Part shown: positions 16,473 to 24,394 of the stretch, piece after piece
How positions within the stretch are numbered: the stretch's first letter is position 1
How the letters are laid out: every line of letters starts with the position of its first letter
Assembly (NCBI GenBank): GCA_905182125.1
Contig: CAJJAV010000031.1
Span: 1-33,736 of the forward strand
DNA: 33,736 bases
Reading direction: 5' to 3'
Source of the DNA: an uncultured Candidatus Poseidoniales archaeon
Lineage (GTDB): Archaea > Thermoplasmatota > Poseidoniia > Poseidoniales > Poseidoniaceae
Program-made: the position numbers and the translations under genes
Notes under the pieces: generated by a model
Database searches by the model: none
Told to the model about the DNA's origin: nothing
Seen by the model: only the letters and a program-made list of their open reading frames with translations

Positions 16473-19400
16473 CTATTCTTCATCTTCACGACGAAGAGCG
16501 ATGAAGAATCCAGCACTGATTGCAACAGCGGTTCCGATCATGCCGATGGAAGGGATAGGGTCGCCACCATCGGTAATGGTTCCATTCTCATCAACGCCTA
16601 ATTCCATGCCGTCACAAGCCGTTCCAACACCATCGCCATCCAAATCTGCTTGGTCAGCATTTGCTATCAGAGGGCAATTGTCCGTCAGGTCAGTGATCCC
16701 GTCTCCATCATCATCGGCATCAAGATTGTCTCCAACTCCATCACCGTCTAAATCCGATTGTTCCGTTGGGTCGGTTGGGAATGCATCATTCGAGTCTGCC
16801 ATTCCGTCACCGTCATCGTCATCATCAGTATTATCGCCTAATCCATCATTATCGGTGTCAATGGTTTCATTCCCGTTGTTGGGTAGAGCATCGTTTTGAT
16901 TGTCCACTCCATCTCCGTCAAGATCAGAGTCACATGCATCGCCGAGGCCATCACCATCATTGTCCGTTTGATTTGCATTTACCATCGATGGGCAATTGTC
17001 GGTAGCATCTGAAATTCCATCTGCGTCATTATCTCCATAAACTGTGAAATTCCATGTTATGTTTGAAGAAAGATTGTCCTCAAGAGCAAGAGAAGCTTCA
17101 ACAATATACGCTCCTTGAATACCCTGTTGTCCAGAACTTAATGTCAATGTGATGTTATACATAGAATCATTCGAGTCCCAGTTCAGATAGTGAGTGTAAG
17201 TTTGCGATTGACCACTCTGCACATAGTTCCAGCAGTAATCGCATATCCCAGGTATTCCCCAGTCAACCATGAAACTACCTTGTAAGCCGGAGTCTATCGC
17301 TCCAAAAATAGCAAACGGATCATCTCCTTCATCGCAATCAATCGTTAGAATAAATGTAACACTCTGATTCACAGCATATGCACTTGAAGTGTTGCTGAAG
17401 GTTAATGGTGAAGGATTTCCGCAAGGGTTCGAAGCATTGTCAGTATTGTTTCCTAGATCAGTATTTCCACCTGTGTTGTTTCCATCAGAGAAGTTTGAAT
17501 TGATTACAACCACAGAATAATACATTTCATCATAACCCACATCATCACAATTCTGATTGTAGGCATAATAACCATTCCCCGATGGCCAGAGAAGTGTCAT
17601 TGTGACCCCTCCACATATTGGAGTGAGTGAGTAGGCCATCACTGTACCGTTGGTTAGGTTTGACGGGACTGTAACTGACCATTGGACAGGATTCGAACTG
17701 TTCAGGCCCATTGCATAAAAAGCCTCACCATACCCAATATACGTCCCGTTGATGAAATCTCCTCTTAAATCCGCCCATGGATGATGGAGTCCTCCTCCAT
17801 TACTCGGCTGTGGGCAGTTGGTGGTTAAGACAGCAGACAAATTGAATGAAGTCATTCCAGAGGAATAGTCATCGGTGATGTTTCCTATTGTATAGCACGA
17901 ATCAAGGTCGATGAGTCCGAATGGGATTTCTACTGTATAGTTGTAATTTTGACTTTCAGTGCAATTTTCATAACAATTGTCCCTCGTTGGATGTATCTCG
18001 AACACAACCATTGTTCCTTCAACAAACGTAGAATCTCTCGACACCTGCCAAGACACAGGATAACTGGAATTATTACCACTCATTCCATATCGCCAATTGT
18101 TCGAATTGTTGACGTTGATGCCTTCCTGTTCGAAGACCACAACAGTGTTTGGATACAGGATTCCTTCCGCACAGGTGTTGGTTAAATCGGCTGTTAGGTT
18201 AAATGAATCCTGTGGTGCAGCAGAGTAATTGTAATCAAAACTGAGATTCGTGAACGTTAAGCACTCGTGCAACAAAGAATTGTTAGTACTTGTATTGCTT
18301 CCGCTGTTGTAAGAAGTCATTGTGTAGTCGCCTGCAGCGAAAACATCAGCACTAAAGTTGGTTGTATTCCAGTTGGAATACAGGGCTGCTACGACGTTCA
18401 TATTACCAGCACCACCGGTGACAAGGTTCGCAGGCACAGTCCATGATTGGGATGCCTGTCCTGAGCTGAGGTTGATGGTCTCAAATCCAGTTGCGTTTCC
18501 AATTATGCTTCCCGAGTGATCGGTATATCCGTTGTTGTTGAGCAACCAGGATTGCCAACAGTTTTCACCAACTGACCCATCCATGTAAGCGATCGATACG
18601 CATCGTTCTTCTGTGACTGCTGCATAAAGCGTAAGAGCCGAAGGTGCGGTGGCAGTTCCGTTGTAGAGCGCAGTTACAGTGACCGTCACAGTTCCATCAC
18701 CGTTATCCGTTTGAAACACAGATACGGAGTAATCATTGGCAGAGGAGTGCATGTTGGCACCATTCGAAATGAAACTATCCCAACAGGTATCACTCCCACA
18801 ACCGGGGTTTAGGGTTGCGTCACCAAATGATGTTTTTGGGGAGCCGCTTCCTTCTTGAAGATGGTTCATGGCATAGATTGGTGCAATGTTTCCTGAACTT
18901 GCATCTGCAGTGTCCCCATAAGATGCGCTACGATAGGAAATGTAGACATAATTTTCAGGATGGTCGCACTTGAGTTTTTCATGAGCTGGATTGCCTGATG
19001 AGATGTCATATATGCCGTTTGAAGATGATATGTATTGAGCGAAAACAGAATGGTTGAGCGCAATGTTGCTGCTTCCAGGAATACAACCCTGGGTGCCATC
19101 ATTATCTTCAGTCGAATCCTTGCATCCGTCCCAATCTGCATCTGTACTGCTGCTAGACGTCCAGCCCGTTTCACCCTTCGAACAATTATCGTGAGTATCA
19201 GAAATTCCGTCGTTATCATCATCAGCGTCTTCTGTGGAAGAATCCTCACAACCATCACCATCGTGATCTGTTGAAGCCGAAGATGACCATCCAAGGTTTC
19301 CTCTTGGGCACGAATCTGATAGATCTACGACGCCATCATTATCGTCATCGGCGTCTTCAAAATTGTCTTGACATCCATCAGTGTCATGATCTGTGTGTGA

Positions 19401-20030
19401 ATAAGAGGTCCAGTTTGTGTCTCCATTTGGGCAAGAATCATTCGCATTCAAAATACCGTCGCCATCTGTATCATCGGAAGTGCTGTTCCCTGAGGTGTTT
19501 CCACCATCAGCGTCTTCAGTCGAGTCTCGGCACCCATCTGCATCGGCGTCTGTTGAAGATGAAGAAGTCCAACCTAGTTCACCTTTCGGACAGGAATCAT
19601 CCACGTCGTTAACGCCATCGTTGTCATCGTCCATATCTTCCATTGAATCTTTACATCCATCTGAATCATAGTCGGTTACGCTGGAAGATGTCCATCCAAG
19701 GTCGCCTTTTGGACAGGAATCATATGCGTCGATAACGCCATCGTTGTCATCGTCAGTATCTTCACTCCAATCACGGCAACCATCAGCATCATAATCAGTA
19801 ACGTTTGTCGAAGTCCAGTTTGAAGTGCCGTTTGGGCAACTGTCGTAAGCGTCGTCAATTCCGTCGCCATCCGTGTCATTGGTCGAGTTCGATGCCATTA
19901 CAACAGAGGTGGATTCTAGGGTTGAATCCTGTTCAGTGCCGGGTATTTGGTTGAGATGGCCGGTCATGGCTTGCCCGAGGAGGAGAACCGTCAGGAAAAG
20001 GGCAACTGACAATGTTCGCTTGACTTGCAT
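16473..20030 (-). CDS. Secreted, C-terminally anchored Asp-rich repeat protein
   Basis: 1185 residues. A signal peptide (1-22, KR then a Leu/Val core) is followed by six repeats of about 40 residues (52-310) of the form DxDxDGxxDxxDSCPxGxxxWTSxxxTDxDxDGCxDxxED. A middle region of several hundred residues has many N-x-S/T sites and at least two related beta-rich modules, each with an F-N-L-(T/S)-A-(D/V)-L core (about 630 and 745). C-terminal thrombospondin type 3 repeats (999-1141) bind calcium in known proteins. A single hydrophobic helix (about 1163-1180) and an RREDEE tail end it. It is probably a cell-surface, calcium-stiffened stalk or adhesin. Transcription seems leaderless (TATA box at 20053-20063). 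Confidence 0.88.
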   Translation of the reverse strand: MQVKRTLSVALFLTVLLLGQAMTGHLNQIPGTEQDSTLESTSVVMASNSTNDTDGDGIDDAYDSCPNGTSNWTSTNVTDYDADGCRDWSEDTDDDNDGVIDAYDSCPKGDLGWTSSSVTDYDSDGCKDSMEDMDDDNDGVNDVDDSCPKGELGWTSSSSTDADADGCRDSTEDADGGNTSGNSTSDDTDGDGILNANDSCPNGDTNWTSYSHTDHDTDGCQDNFEDADDDNDGVVDLSDSCPRGNLGWSSSASTDHDGDGCEDSSTEDADDDNDGISDTHDNCSKGETGWTSSSSTDADWDGCKDSTEDNDGTQGCIPGSSNIALNHSVFAQYISSSNGIYDISSGNPAHEKLKCDHPENYVYISYRSASYGDTADASSGNIAPIYAMNHLQEGSGSPKTSFGDATLNPGCGSDTCWDSFISNGANMHSSANDYSVSVFQTDNGDGTVTVTVTALYNGTATAPSALTLYAAVTEERCVSIAYMDGSVGENCWQSWLLNNNGYTDHSGSIIGNATGFETINLSSGQASQSWTVPANLVTGGAGNMNVVAALYSNWNTTNFSADVFAAGDYTMTSYNSGSNTSTNNSLLHECLTFTNLSFDYNYSAAPQDSFNLTADLTNTCAEGILYPNTVVVFEQEGINVNNSNNWRYGMSGNNSSYPVSWQVSRDSTFVEGTMVVFEIHPTRDNCYENCTESQNYNYTVEIPFGLIDLDSCYTIGNITDDYSSGMTSFNLSAVLTTNCPQPSNGGGLHHPWADLRGDFINGTYIGYGEAFYAMGLNSSNPVQWSVTVPSNLTNGTVMAYSLTPICGGVTMTLLWPSGNGYYAYNQNCDDVGYDEMYYSVVVINSNFSDGNNTGGNTDLGNNTDNASNPCGNPSPLTFSNTSSAYAVNQSVTFILTIDCDEGDDPFAIFGAIDSGLQGSFMVDWGIPGICDYCWNYVQSGQSQTYTHYLNWDSNDSMYNITLTLSSGQQGIQGAYIVEASLALEDNLSSNITWNFTVYGDNDADGISDATDNCPSMVNANQTDNDGDGLGDACDSDLDGDGVDNQNDALPNNGNETIDTDNDGLGDNTDDDDDGDGMADSNDAFPTDPTEQSDLDGDGVGDNLDADDDGDGITDLTDNCPLIANADQADLDGDGVGTACDGMELGVDENGTITDGGDPIPSIGMIGTAVAISAGFFIALRREDEE
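16608..17036 (-). repeat. Thrombospondin type 3-like repeats (coding)
   Basis: Residues 999-1141 of the surface protein contain tandem DxDxDGxxD units, two with the classic pattern TDNCPxxxNxxQxDxDxDGxGxxCD. They encode acidic calcium-binding loops; the DNA repeat follows from the protein repeat. Confidence 0.75.
19101..19877 (-). repeat. Six coding repeats of about 123-130 bp, CPxG-WTS type
   Basis: Residues 52-310 hold six units of about 40 residues, each with a DxDxDG loop, SCPxG, WTS or WSS, and TDxDxDGCxD. A 13-residue Gly/Ser/Thr-rich spacer separates units 3 and 4. Each unit has two Cys, one in SCP and one in DGC, well placed for an internal disulfide. The pattern differs from standard thrombospondin type 3 repeats. 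Confidence 0.75.
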
Positions 20031-20052
20031 AACATGGATTGATATCCTCTTG

Positions 20053-20063
20053 CTTATAATTTA
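20053..20063 (-). promoter_or_regulatory. TATA box of the surface-protein gene
   Basis: On the - strand this reads TAAATTATAAG (approximate ends), centred about 28 bp before the ATG at 20030, which fits a leaderless transcript. It is the clearest promoter in the window. Confidence 0.55.
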
Positions 20064-20074
20064 GTCTATACTCG

Positions 20075-20087
20075 AGGAGAATCTCCT
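20075..20087. promoter_or_regulatory. Palindrome just upstream of the TATA box (possible operator)
   Basis: AGGAGA-A-TCTCCT is a perfect inverted repeat with a single central base, 12 bp beyond the TATA box of the surface-protein gene. A palindrome at this place could bind a dimeric regulator. No copy is noticed elsewhere in the window. Confidence 0.35.
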
Positions 20088-20115
20088 AGATTGAGATGCT
20101 GCTAATGCAATCAAA

Positions 20116-20145
20116 GCATCATGAATATTTATCTATTCATGCTGC
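20116..20145. terminator. Hairpin downstream of the radical SAM gene
   Basis: Arms CATGAATA and TATTCATG (8 bp) surround a 6-base loop, extended after one mismatch by GCA/TGC. It lies 9-38 bp beyond the stop of the radical SAM gene in the gap before the surface-protein gene. No T-run follows, so it may act as an RNA 3'-end structure or a second operator rather than a simple terminator. Confidence 0.35.
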
Positions 20146-20153
20146 ATAAACCT

Positions 20154-21935
20154 TCAATTATTTTGGAAATAGATCGAGTATTTCTCATCCCAATCGATGG
20201 ATGTCGCCTTGAACCATGCTTCGGGGTCAGTGTATGCGGCTTCATCACGAGCCTTACGTTTTCGCTTGGCTCGTTGGCTGATCAGCTTCCAAGCGGTCTT
20301 TTCGCCGATTCCAGGTATTGCTTCGAGGTGTTTTTGGGTCATTCGCTCGTGGTCAAGGTTGATTTCCACACCTGTGATTGAACGTGCGCCATGCCCTGTG
20401 ATGACCACATCGGACTGAGTTTCGAGTGGGATGTGGTATTCAACCCCAATCAAAATGGGATATGCACCTATTTGTCGGCCAAAAGTAATACCCGCCTTCC
20501 CTCTTGATGACTCTGCAGTATGCGCTTCATTAAGATGTGCGGGCAGTCGCGTTCGCCCATCATGCGTCTCCCAATGCACATCGGATAGTACTTCACCCAT
20601 AGGGAATAATTCTTCCAAGAGGGGACCATCGATGGTGTCACGTACGTTGGTTTTGAACATGTTGAAATCTTTTTGGGGGATCTCTTGGAAGCCTTCACCT
20701 TCGACTTGACGGATGTTGATCCTGCGCAACAGGAGGCCTTCTCTGCGAATTTCATGCAACAAATCGAGGTTCAATTGGTACGTTTTCGATGACTCCCCGT
20801 TGAGCCCAGCAATGAAATTGAGGCCGGGCAGGAGTTTTGGTAAACCACGTGAACCACGCTCTTTGCCATATTTATTGATCAGGCGAATTGCAGATTTCAA
20901 CTGTCCAGGGTCGCAATTGAGCCAATTTGCCTCATGAACACTCGGGTCTGCGGATTCGAGTCCAAACGAAAGGACTGCTCCATCCGAAAGGGTCTCGACC
21001 AAGGTTTTGGTGATCGCCTCAGATTCTTCGAGGTTCTCAGCAATAATGGAGGGGTTGCCATTGTCGGTGTGGAGCACATTCAGTCGTTCATCTTCGCGCA
21101 AACCATGGAGAAGTTGAGCAATTGGTTCAGGGTTCGGTACGGGGTATTCGAGTTCCTTCACACCATCTGCCATGTAGGTGTAGGTGTCGGTCATGCCACC
21201 TAAACGGACGTGCTGAACGCCTGCATCATGAGCTTTTCGAACTTCTTCGATGATGTCTTCAGGTGTTCGCCAAATTGGAATTCCCTTTTTCGGTTCAATG
21301 CAGAACTTACAGCCGCGTTTGTATCGAACACATCCTTGGTAGACTTCCACTTCGTAGGTGAGTGGACCTCGTTTTTGTTCGGTACCAAGATCGGGATGGT
21401 CGGTCACTGATTTGCTTGAGGCGCCCGCTTGAGCCCAGTCAGTCCATTGCTCAGCAGTTCGCCGAGCATGGCTCCATTTGCCGGTTTGTAAGAATGAATG
21501 AAGGCTTGCGTCAGTGTCTTGGAGCGCGAGAAAGAGGTTTGCCCGAAGCGGGGACCAGCCTTGCTGGCGCCATCCACGAATCGCCCATCCACCGAAGACG
21601 GCTGGTGTTTCGGCTGGCATCGAACGGATCAGTTCTCGAGTTTCTTTGAGAGAAATCGGCGTGCCCCGTAGGTAGCGTCCCGGAACGACTGCGCCTGCAA
21701 TGCAAGCCAAGCCAGCAATGTTGGCAAGACGCTTACGAACTGCTTCTTCACCCTCCTTTCGGATGAATGTACGCCACGCATCAATGGTGATGTACTCGTA
21801 ATCGATGTTGGCTTGTTCCAAGACACCGCACAAGTAACGAATGTGGAAACCAATGTAGGGTGGAACACCGAAGGCTGCAGGTTCATCTTCGTAACCATCG
21901 ATGACGAGCCAAGCTGTTTCATTTGCCTCGACCAT
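20154..21935 (-). CDS. Radical SAM protein with C-terminal helix-hairpin-helix (COG1031-like)
   Basis: 593 residues from the ATG at 21935 (MVEANETAWL); a TTG at 21965 overlapping the upstream stop is an alternative. An N-terminal region of about 190 residues precedes the radical SAM core, whose cluster ligands appear to be C202, C209 and C212 (GCVRYKRGCKFC), a C-x6-C-x2-C spacing rather than the usual C-x3-C-x2-C. GGMTDTYTY and SFGLESAD (323-330) fit the barrel strands. Residues 536-556 (HLEAIPGIGEKTAWKLISQ) form a helix-hairpin-helix, suggesting nucleic-acid contact. This layout matches the uncharacterised archaeal COG1031 group. It lies 26 bp after the Csl4-RRM gene, so probably the same operon. 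The reaction is unknown. Confidence 0.8.
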   Translation of the reverse strand: MVEANETAWLVIDGYEDEPAAFGVPPYIGFHIRYLCGVLEQANIDYEYITIDAWRTFIRKEGEEAVRKRLANIAGLACIAGAVVPGRYLRGTPISLKETRELIRSMPAETPAVFGGWAIRGWRQQGWSPLRANLFLALQDTDASLHSFLQTGKWSHARRTAEQWTDWAQAGASSKSVTDHPDLGTEQKRGPLTYEVEVYQGCVRYKRGCKFCIEPKKGIPIWRTPEDIIEEVRKAHDAGVQHVRLGGMTDTYTYMADGVKELEYPVPNPEPIAQLLHGLREDERLNVLHTDNGNPSIIAENLEESEAITKTLVETLSDGAVLSFGLESADPSVHEANWLNCDPGQLKSAIRLINKYGKERGSRGLPKLLPGLNFIAGLNGESSKTYQLNLDLLHEIRREGLLLRRINIRQVEGEGFQEIPQKDFNMFKTNVRDTIDGPLLEELFPMGEVLSDVHWETHDGRTRLPAHLNEAHTAESSRGKAGITFGRQIGAYPILIGVEYHIPLETQSDVVITGHGARSITGVEINLDHERMTQKHLEAIPGIGEKTAWKLISQRAKRKRKARDEAAYTDPEAWFKATSIDWDEKYSIYFQNN

Positions 21936-21961
21936 GATGACCAACCCGCATGAGGTGGTCT

Positions 21962-23371
21962 TCAATCCTTCTTGGGCTTTGGTCGACGACGGCGCTTGTT
22001 GCCATCTTCTTCTTCTTCCCGCATGGCTTGAATTTCACGTGTGGTTTTGCCGCCAGATTGAGCAGGTTTAGCACTGGCGCCACCTTTCTTGCCGCCTTGT
22101 GATACATCGACCTTGATCTTTCGACCGAGGAGTTCTGAGCCGTTGAGTTTTGCCACAATTGCTTCGCCTTGGTCCATTTCTTTCACGAATGCGAAAGCGA
22201 ATCCTTTGGGTTTTCCTGCGTTATCGGTTGCCATCACCATCTCGGTGACGGTTGCAACACCATCAAACAACGCTTTGAGTTGTTCTTCAGTGGCTTTGAA
22301 TGGAAGGTTACCGATGTAAAGTTTGAGACCTTGCGGTTCCTTTCGCTTCTCACGCTTGCCTTTCTTGTCATCGCTGTCAGCATCTCGGACGCCGATCTTC
22401 CGACCGTTGATTTTGTGACCGTCCAACTTTGCAGCAGCCGCATCAGCTTGCGACTTTTCGCTGTAGGTGACGAAACCAAATCCGCGGTTAACCCCGTTGT
22501 CATCGGTAAGAACGATGCAGTCTGTCATGTCGCCATGTTCAGCAAACAAGGTTCGGAGTTCTTCAGTGCCGATTTCTCGTGGCAAACCGCCGACAAAGAG
22601 GCGGCAACCAGGAGCGTTCTTTGGACGGCGACCTTGGCCACCGCTTTCGCCTTCAAAACGGAAGTATGTTCGCTCTCGTCCGTCTTCACGGACGTCAGCA
22701 GCGATGAATGTTGCTCGACCAGCTGGGCCTTTACCAAACATGGCTTCAGCAGCTCCACCCCATCGCTTTCCAGCGTTGTTTAGGGCGCTTGCACCGTTTT
22801 CTACTTCTGCCCAGCCAGCGCCGTAATTGTCAGCGAGGGCTCGGTAGGATTGGTAGTTGCATGCTGGGCAGCGAACGTTCCAATCACCGTCAAGGTCAGG
22901 AATCAACGTTTCGCCACATGGAGGGCAAATGGCATGAAGGACACCGCAATCATTGCGGTCTCGGAAAGAGATACGAAGCACAGGGCTTGTTTCCTTGACT
23001 TCTGCTCGACAGACATCCCGTCGGCGAATTGCATCTGCGGTTTGATGCATGTAGCGATCAACGATGTTGGTCACATGGAATTGACCATACAGGTGCTCTG
23101 GGAGCACGCTACCTGGTTTGCCTTCGACGCAAATGACTTGCGCTTCCCCGTTCTTTTCGTTGAGTTTGACGATTTCACACAGCACCGTGTCGCCAACTTC
23201 GGGCGTCACTATGGCGTTGGATGCAGTCACTGTACCGATGCCTTCATTGATGGAAAACGCACCAACAGATGTGGCTACAATTCGTCCATCAATTTCAATC
23301 GTACCTTCTCCAGCCTCGCAATCAGCGGTGCTTGATACATTCATTCCTGGGGTGACGAGGCTCGGCGTCAT
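21962..23371 (-). CDS. Csl4-like exosome protein fused to two RRM domains
   Basis: 469 residues. Residues 1-175 have the layout of archaeal Csl4: N-terminal domain (VTPGMNV, GEGTIEIDGRIVATSVG), an S1-like middle (TPEVGDTVLCEIVKLN, 56-71) and a zinc ribbon (C149, C152, C168, C171). After a Gly-rich linker come RRM1 (257-330; RNP2 LFVGGL, RNP1 RGFGFVTY) and RRM2 (349-425; LYIGNL, KGFAFAFV), then a Lys/Arg-rich tail (426-469). Csl4 caps the archaeal exosome and helps recruit RNA. RRM domains are common in eukaryotes but rare in archaea, so the added pair is unusual and probably widens RNA binding. It precedes the radical SAM gene. The Csl4 assignment is by layout and motif, without a search. Confidence 0.82.
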   Translation of the reverse strand: MTPSLVTPGMNVSSTADCEAGEGTIEIDGRIVATSVGAFSINEGIGTVTASNAIVTPEVGDTVLCEIVKLNEKNGEAQVICVEGKPGSVLPEHLYGQFHVTNIVDRYMHQTADAIRRRDVCRAEVKETSPVLRISFRDRNDCGVLHAICPPCGETLIPDLDGDWNVRCPACNYQSYRALADNYGAGWAEVENGASALNNAGKRWGGAAEAMFGKGPAGRATFIAADVREDGRERTYFRFEGESGGQGRRPKNAPGCRLFVGGLPREIGTEELRTLFAEHGDMTDCIVLTDDNGVNRGFGFVTYSEKSQADAAAAKLDGHKINGRKIGVRDADSDDKKGKREKRKEPQGLKLYIGNLPFKATEEQLKALFDGVATVTEMVMATDNAGKPKGFAFAFVKEMDQGEAIVAKLNGSELLGRKIKVDVSQGGKKGGASAKPAQSGGKTTREIQAMREEEEDGNKRRRRPKPKKD

Positions 23372-23473
23372 ATGATTTCATTCCTATTGCAAACATGGCC
23401 CGAGGTAGGTCGCACGCTGTTTCGCTTGTTTGAACGGGTGGGCCGTCCCCTTTTCAACCCCCCCTACGAGGTT

Positions 23474-24145
23474 TCACGCCTCTTCGATTTCGTCTTCGAT
23501 TAATTTGGCATCGCCTGGGAGGTGGAATCGCCAGCACCTCACTTCAGTCGCTGCTTTTCCTTTGCTGTGATGAGCGTATGTCGGAGGAAGGCGGAATTGG
23601 GTTTCCAGCATGATTTCGGCTTCATAGCCGTGATCTTTCGCTAACGCTTCCACATGACGGGCTTTAGCGCTGTGCAAGACATGGACGGCTTTTGCCCCGA
23701 GCGAAAAAGCATATTCGAGCAGTGGGCGATCTGCTCGTGCGGTTTGAACACCCCACGGCGGGTTCATCACGACCAAATCCACAGGACGGTCAATCACCAC
23801 CTCATCCGTTCCAATCTTCGCATGAATGAGGCTTACAGTCCCTTGATGGCGCGACGTGGTACGTTGGATGTTGGTTTCAGCTGCCATCACCGCTTGATCG
23901 TCTGCTTCGACGAGCGTCACATGCGCAGCTCCAATGATCAGGGTTGCCAAACCGAGGATGCCATTGCCTGCAGCGAGATCGACGATATGCTTCCCTTCCA
24001 CATCATCCAACTGATCGACACCGAGCATCCAGTAAGCGGCAAGGTCACCTTCGGTTGCATACTGTTCCAATTCAACTGATTCACACGGATGTGGATCCAA
24101 TTTGGACAGCTCAATCGCCAAATGTTTTGGGCGCATGCCTCTCAC
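23474..24145 (-). CDS. METTL5-like rRNA adenine-N6 methyltransferase
   Basis: 223 residues. VELEQYATEGDLAA (24-37) is the METTL5-type substrate loop, followed by SAM motif I DLAAGNGILG (56-65), the acidic motif II end VEADD (79-83) and the catalytic NPPW (128-131, NPP-F/W/Y of N6-adenine methyltransferases). VHVLHSAKARHVEALAKDHG and a C-terminal RCWRFHLP strand also match. Animal METTL5 modifies one adenine in small-subunit rRNA; archaeal relatives are presumed to do likewise. The start is a GTG overlapping the stop of the zinc-ribbon gene (GTGA); an ATG lies three codons in. The 3' end is followed by 102 bp before the Csl4-RRM start with no gene seen. Confidence 0.85.
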   Translation of the reverse strand: MRGMRPKHLAIELSKLDPHPCESVELEQYATEGDLAAYWMLGVDQLDDVEGKHIVDLAAGNGILGLATLIIGAAHVTLVEADDQAVMAAETNIQRTTSRHQGTVSLIHAKIGTDEVVIDRPVDLVVMNPPWGVQTARADRPLLEYAFSLGAKAVHVLHSAKARHVEALAKDHGYEAEIMLETQFRLPPTYAHHSKGKAATEVRCWRFHLPGDAKLIEDEIEEA

Positions 24146-24348
24146 CAGCGTGGTGGTTGTTGCTGAAATTGGTTGTTTGCAGCGTACTGCTGTTGTGCGG
24201 CTTGCATTTGCAGTCGCATGTAGTGGATCTGTTCAGCTTCTTGCCGAAGGAGGATCAATAACTGGTCTCCAGGCTGCTGGTTGCCACAAAATCGGCAAAA
24301 GCGAATGCCATCTTGGTACTGTTGTCCGCAGTTAATACAGAATCCCAT
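24142..24348 (-). CDS. Small double-zinc-knuckle (zinc-ribbon) protein
   Basis: 68 residues from the ATG at 24348. Two CxxC pairs (CINCG, CRFCG; residues 4-7 and 18-21) form a zinc ribbon of the kind found at the N-terminus of many archaeal and bacterial proteins. The rest is Gln-rich (QMQAAQQQYAANNQFQQQ), low-complexity and probably helical or disordered. Its stop overlaps the methyltransferase start by four bases, suggesting translational coupling. It could be a small partner of the methyltransferase, as TRMT112 is for METTL5 in eukaryotes, but sequence likeness to TRMT112 is not evident; this is speculation from context. Confidence 0.7.
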   Translation of the reverse strand: MGFCINCGQQYQDGIRFCRFCGNQQPGDQLLILLRQEAEQIHYMRLQMQAAQQQYAANNQFQQQPPRW

Positions 24349-24394
24349 AGTGGTGCCTCGAGTTTAGCGTTAGGTCGAGTGGATTTTAATCTTA

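Noticed and set aside
19101-19877. Regular repeats that could be taken for a CRISPR array
   Set aside because: The units are long, imperfect and keep one reading frame, so they are protein repeats.
23372-23473. Possible small RNA in the 102-bp gap
   Set aside because: Only short GC-rich inverted repeats are present, with no tRNA-like or box C/D layout.
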